Origin: Variovorax flavidus
GTDB lineage: Bacteria > Pseudomonadota > Gammaproteobacteria > Burkholderiales > Burkholderiaceae_C
DNA: 64,000 nucleotides
Direction: 5' to 3'
Assembly: GCF_030317145.1 (NCBI RefSeq)
Contig: NZ_JASZYE010000002.1
Coordinates: 434,001 to 498,000 of the forward strand
Shown here: positions 61,219 to 64,000 of the stretch, one piece after another
How positions within the stretch are numbered: the stretch's first letter is position 1
How the letters are laid out: every line of letters starts with the position of its first letter
Notes under the pieces: model-generated
What the model was told of the DNA's origin: nothing
What the model saw: only the letters and a program-made list of their open reading frames with translations
The model's database searches: none
Program-made: the position numbers and the translations under genes

Positions 61219-61716
61219 ATGAACCCGATCCGGTTTTGGGGCCCCGTGGCGGCCCTGGCGATCTTTGGCGCGCTCGCCCCAGCCCATGCGCTCACGAACC
61301 CGCCCATCCGCGTGGCCCAGGGCATCGAGTACATGTGCGGCGGCAAGACCAGCGAGGAAGCTGCCTTCATGCAGACCGTCTCGCCGCGCTGGGCCGCCAC
61401 GCTCGAATTCGGCGTCAGCCGCGCCAAGCCCGGCATCACCTTCCCCTCCGAAGTGAAAGTCTCGGTGCGCGAGCGCTACACGGGCAGGCCGATCATGGAA
61501 GCCTCGACCGGCGCACGCTTCATGCTGGCCCGGCTCGACCCCGGTGCCTACGAGGTCGAGGCCTCGATGGGCGGCGTCACGCTCAGGCAGCCGCTGGTGG
61601 TGTTCAACGGGATGGCCTCCAAGGCCGTGTTCATGTGGCCGTCGAATGTCGATTTCGCGGCAGCCATGGGCGTGCCGCGGGCCGAGCAACAGGCCTCGGT
61701 CAACACAGGGGACTGA
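61219..61716 (+). CDS. Exported protein of unknown function, tandem paralogue 1
   Basis: 165 residues. Signal peptide ending AHA (about 25). Shares with the next gene the block 'NPPI...GIEYM-GG--S-EA--M--V-PRW-A--EF' and a later 'FMLARLDPG-YEVEA' reminiscent of carboxypeptidase-regulatory-like folds. No family recognised. It has a purine-rich RBS about 8 bp upstream. Confidence 0.75.
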   Translation: MNPIRFWGPVAALAIFGALAPAHALTNPPIRVAQGIEYMCGGKTSEEAAFMQTVSPRWAATLEFGVSRAKPGITFPSEVKVSVRERYTGRPIMEASTGARFMLARLDPGAYEVEASMGGVTLRQPLVVFNGMASKAVFMWPSNVDFAAAMGVPRAEQQASVNTGD

Positions 61717-61801
61717 GCCGCACAGATCAGGTTCTCCTAAGACTTGCCGGGGATAGTGGTCGCGTGAAATCTTCACGGCCATTCGAGCAAAGGACACAGC
61801 G

Positions 61802-62263
61802 ATGAGAACCCAGCGGATCTGGCAGCCCGCAGCTGCCCTCGCCATCGGCAGCGCGTCACTTCTTGGTGCCTTGGCGGCACACGCCGTCTACAACCCGCCC
61901 ATTCACATGGCGAATGGCATCGAATACATGAGCGGCGGCGTGAGCAGCGACGAGGCTGAGCTGATGGAGAGCGTCGCCCCGCGATGGCCCGCCACCTTCG
62001 AGTTCTCGATCCGGAACGGCAAGCGAGCGGATTTCGCCGGCGAGGTGCTGGTGACGGTGCGAAATGCCTCCGGCGATCCGGTGCTGAGCCGGGTGGTGGC
62101 CGATGGCCCCTTCATGCTGGCGCGCCTCGATCCGGGCCGCTACGAGGTCGAAGCCACGCTTGCGGGCCAGACGCTGAAGCAACAGGTGGAGATCGTTCCG
62201 GGCAGCGGCACGCGCACGCTTTTCGTCTGGCCGGCGGGGACCAGCGTCAGCGCGCATTCCTGA
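61802..62263 (+). CDS. Exported protein of unknown function, tandem paralogue 2
   Basis: 153 residues. Signal peptide ending AHA (about 28). Clearly related to the preceding gene over its whole mature part (for example 'IEYMSGGVSSDEAELMESV' and 'FMLARLDPGRYEVEATL'), so the pair arose by duplication. It lacks the first paralogue's C-terminal extension and the Cys next to 'GIEYM'. Confidence 0.75.
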   Translation: MRTQRIWQPAAALAIGSASLLGALAAHAVYNPPIHMANGIEYMSGGVSSDEAELMESVAPRWPATFEFSIRNGKRADFAGEVLVTVRNASGDPVLSRVVADGPFMLARLDPGRYEVEATLAGQTLKQQVEIVPGSGTRTLFVWPAGTSVSAHS

Positions 62264-62363
62264 GGGCCGAAAATAGCGCCCTTCAGGGTGGCATGCACCT
62301 TGAATGTCGGGCTTGTCGCTCGCACATGGTGTGTCCGGGCGCGTGCCCGTCTTCAAGGCTCCG

Positions 62364-63548
62364 ATGCCGCTTCGTCCCCTGATTGTTCTCACCACCCTGC
62401 TGCACGTCTACCTGGGCCTGCGGCTGCTGCCCTCGCTGGCGGGCCTGGCAGGCGGCGGGTGGCTGGTGCTTCTGCTCGCGCTGCTGGTGTCGGCCGCGAC
62501 CATGCCCCTGCCTTTTGTCGGCATGCGTTCCGAACGCCGGCAGTTCGCCGACGTCTGGAAGTGGATCGGCCTGCTGAGCATGGGCTGGTTCTCGTCGATG
62601 TTCGTTCTCACCCTGGTGCGCGATGCGGGACTGCTGCTGGGCTGGCTGGCTGCGCTACCGCTCGGTATGGCGATCGACTGGCCCCGCTGGCGTGTCGCCA
62701 GCGCCGCGGCGGTGCCGCTGCTGGCCACGGCGATCTCGCTGATCGGCTTCCTCAACGCGCGCCGCACCGCGGGCGTGGTGCGCGTCGACGTGCCGATCCG
62801 CAACCTGCCATCGGCGCTGGACGGCTTCACGATCGCGCAACTCAGCGACATCCACGTGGGTCCGACTATCAAGCGCGGCTACATCCAGCGCATCGTCGAG
62901 GCCGTCAACGGCCTGGGTGCCGACATGGTCGCGATCACGGGCGATCTGGTGGATGGCACGGTGAAGGAACTCCGCGAGCACATCGCGCCGCTCGAAGGGC
63001 TGCGCGCGAAGCACGGCACCTTCGTGGTGACGGGCAACCACGAGTACTACGCGGGCGCGCATGCGTGGATTGCCGAGTTGCGCCGGCTCGGCCTGCGCGT
63101 GCTGCTGAACGAACACGTGGTGCTGCAGACGCGCGACGTGAGCGGCGCGCAGACCGACGAGGAGGTGCTCGAAAGCGCCCTCGTGGTCGCAGGCGTCACC
63201 GACTACACGGCGGTGCATTTCGATGCGGCGCACGCGAGCGATCCGCACCGTGCGGTGCACGATGCCCCGCCGCTCGTGCACACGCGGGTGCTGCTGGCGC
63301 ACCAGCCGCGCAGTGCCCCGGAAGCAGCCGACGCCGGCTATCACCTGCAGTTGTCGGGCCACACGCACGGCGGCCAGTTCTTTCCGTGGAACCTGTTCGT
63401 GCCGCTACAGCAGCCCTTCACGGCCGGGCTGCACAAGCTGCGCGACATGTGGGTCTACACGAGCCGGGGCACCGGCTACTGGGGCCCGCCCAAGCGCTTT
63501 GGCGCACCCTCGGAAATCACCTTGATTCGCCTGGTTCCGGCAAGCTGA
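62364..63548 (+). CDS. Membrane-anchored calcineurin-like metallophosphoesterase
   Basis: 394 residues. About four N-terminal helices (1-140), then a phosphoesterase domain with 'LSDIHVG' (metal Asp, His), 'ITGDLVDG', 'GNHEYYAG' and 'LSGHTHGGQFFPW'. All metal motifs are present. Similar proteins (YkuE/YaeI type) act on UDP-sugar or lipid phosphates; not certain here. ATG at 62364 with AAGG upstream; a start at 62304 would add 20 residues. Confidence 0.9.
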   Translation: MPLRPLIVLTTLLHVYLGLRLLPSLAGLAGGGWLVLLLALLVSAATMPLPFVGMRSERRQFADVWKWIGLLSMGWFSSMFVLTLVRDAGLLLGWLAALPLGMAIDWPRWRVASAAAVPLLATAISLIGFLNARRTAGVVRVDVPIRNLPSALDGFTIAQLSDIHVGPTIKRGYIQRIVEAVNGLGADMVAITGDLVDGTVKELREHIAPLEGLRAKHGTFVVTGNHEYYAGAHAWIAELRRLGLRVLLNEHVVLQTRDVSGAQTDEEVLESALVVAGVTDYTAVHFDAAHASDPHRAVHDAPPLVHTRVLLAHQPRSAPEAADAGYHLQLSGHTHGGQFFPWNLFVPLQQPFTAGLHKLRDMWVYTSRGTGYWGPPKRFGAPSEITLIRLVPAS

Positions 63549-63551
63549 GCT

Positions 63552-63977
63552 TCAGGCCGGCTTGATGTTGCGCGCCGTGCCGAGGAGCGTGGCGCACAGC
63601 GTTTCGCCGCCCTCGGCATCGACTGCGAACACATCGGCCGCACACACGGTCAGCAACTGGCCCGCGCTCACGACGCGCCCCCGCGCTCGCACGGCGGTGC
63701 CCACGGCAGGCGCCACCAGCTTCAGCGACGTATCGACCGTCGCGTTGCTCCAGCCTTCGGGCAGCACGCTGCCTGCCGCGGCGACGGCCGCGAAATCGGC
63801 GACCGCGAAGACAGGCGTGGCCTGTAGCTGACCCGGCCTGAACGTGAAGGCCTCGGTGATCGGCATCTCGACCTCGACCTGGCCCGGCGCCAGCTGCGTG
63901 AAGCGCAGGCCCAGCGTGCGCGCCATGGGCATGGCGAGGACGGCGGTTTCGACTCGGTGAAGCTGTGCAGTGGTCAT
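63552..63977 (-). CDS. PaaI/DUF4442-like hotdog-fold thioesterase
   Basis: 141 residues, one hotdog domain: 'MARTLGLRFTQLAPGQVEVEMPI' (split at FTQ), 'FADFAAVAAAGSVLP' and 'VDTSLKLVAPAVG'. Probably hydrolyses acyl-CoA; substrate unknown. The stop is only 4 bp from the convergent phosphoesterase stop, with no visible terminator. Confidence 0.8.
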   Translation of the reverse strand: MTTAQLHRVETAVLAMPMARTLGLRFTQLAPGQVEVEMPITEAFTFRPGQLQATPVFAVADFAAVAAAGSVLPEGWSNATVDTSLKLVAPAVGTAVRARGRVVSAGQLLTVCAADVFAVDAEGGETLCATLLGTARNIKPA

Positions 63978-64000
63978 CGCTTTTCCTTTCGGGCTGTGGA

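Overview
The window reads as a piece of a GC-rich betaproteobacterial chromosome, most likely Burkholderiales, family Comamonadaceae and close to Variovorax. This is inferred from protein style, high GC, the metX-metW pair, the rpmH-rnpA-yidD-yidC-mnmE / dnaA-dnaN-gyrB arrangement and a long GyrB. No rRNA gene is present to confirm it. The chromosomal origin lies inside the window. rpmH, rnpA, yidD, yidC and mnmE point left from about 53.6 kb, dnaA-dnaN-gyrB point right, and the dnaA-dnaN gap (55251-55480) has DnaA boxes, a GC-rich spacer, four CTA triplets and an AT-rich tract.

Layout. 1-5.6 kb is an accessory block: the start of hsdR, then hsdM and a half-length hsdS (type I restriction-modification), a ComEC-like metallo-beta-lactamase-fold protein with degraded metal motifs, a small ABM-domain protein, and a hipBA toxin-antitoxin pair with three evenly spaced palindromic operators. 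5.7-9.98 kb holds gap, tkt, speD and murU. 10.0-14.8 kb holds a large glycine-rich lipoprotein, pepP and an alpha/beta hydrolase. 14.9-20.8 kb is a five-gene envelope cluster transcribed leftward: SPFH/SHOCT protein, DUF4178 zinc-ribbon membrane protein, DUF350 membrane protein, membrane-anchored spermidine-synthase-like protein and a Tat-type FAD amine-oxidase-like lipoprotein. 21.2-23.5 kb is the fused malic enzyme maeB. 23.7-24.6 kb is a secreted barnase-type RNase with an overlapping barstar inhibitor.

24.9-29.6 kb is rsmA-surA-lptD (outer-membrane biogenesis), with amgK-rsmE divergent. 31.6-38.6 kb carries peptidases, a YidB protein, an MFS carrier, a lipase-like hydrolase, a DUF72 protein and a bactofilin. 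38.8-42.0 kb contains yigZ, metX-metW under a SAM-II riboswitch, and a Mn exporter of the UPF0016/GDT1 family under a yybP-ykoY riboswitch. 42.3-49.4 kb has a glycine-rich RRM protein, an SDR, lptC-kdsC-kdsD, a K+/H+ antiporter and two small regulatory or membrane proteins. The origin region follows, then gyrB, a cytochrome c, an MFS carrier, a tandem pair of unknown exported proteins, a metallophosphoesterase and a thioesterase-fold protein.

The most unusual structure is a second copy of the dnaA-dnaN origin module, 34.4 kb to the left of the first (20856-21092), between the SPFH cluster and maeB. My hand alignment gives about 126 identities in 169 ungapped positions. The two DnaA boxes have the same 119-bp spacing, and the GC spacer, CTA triplets and AT-rich tract follow in the same order and orientation. 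It could be part of a split origin, a DnaA-titrating or DnaA-reactivating site, or a DnaA-controlled promoter for the envelope cluster and maeB.
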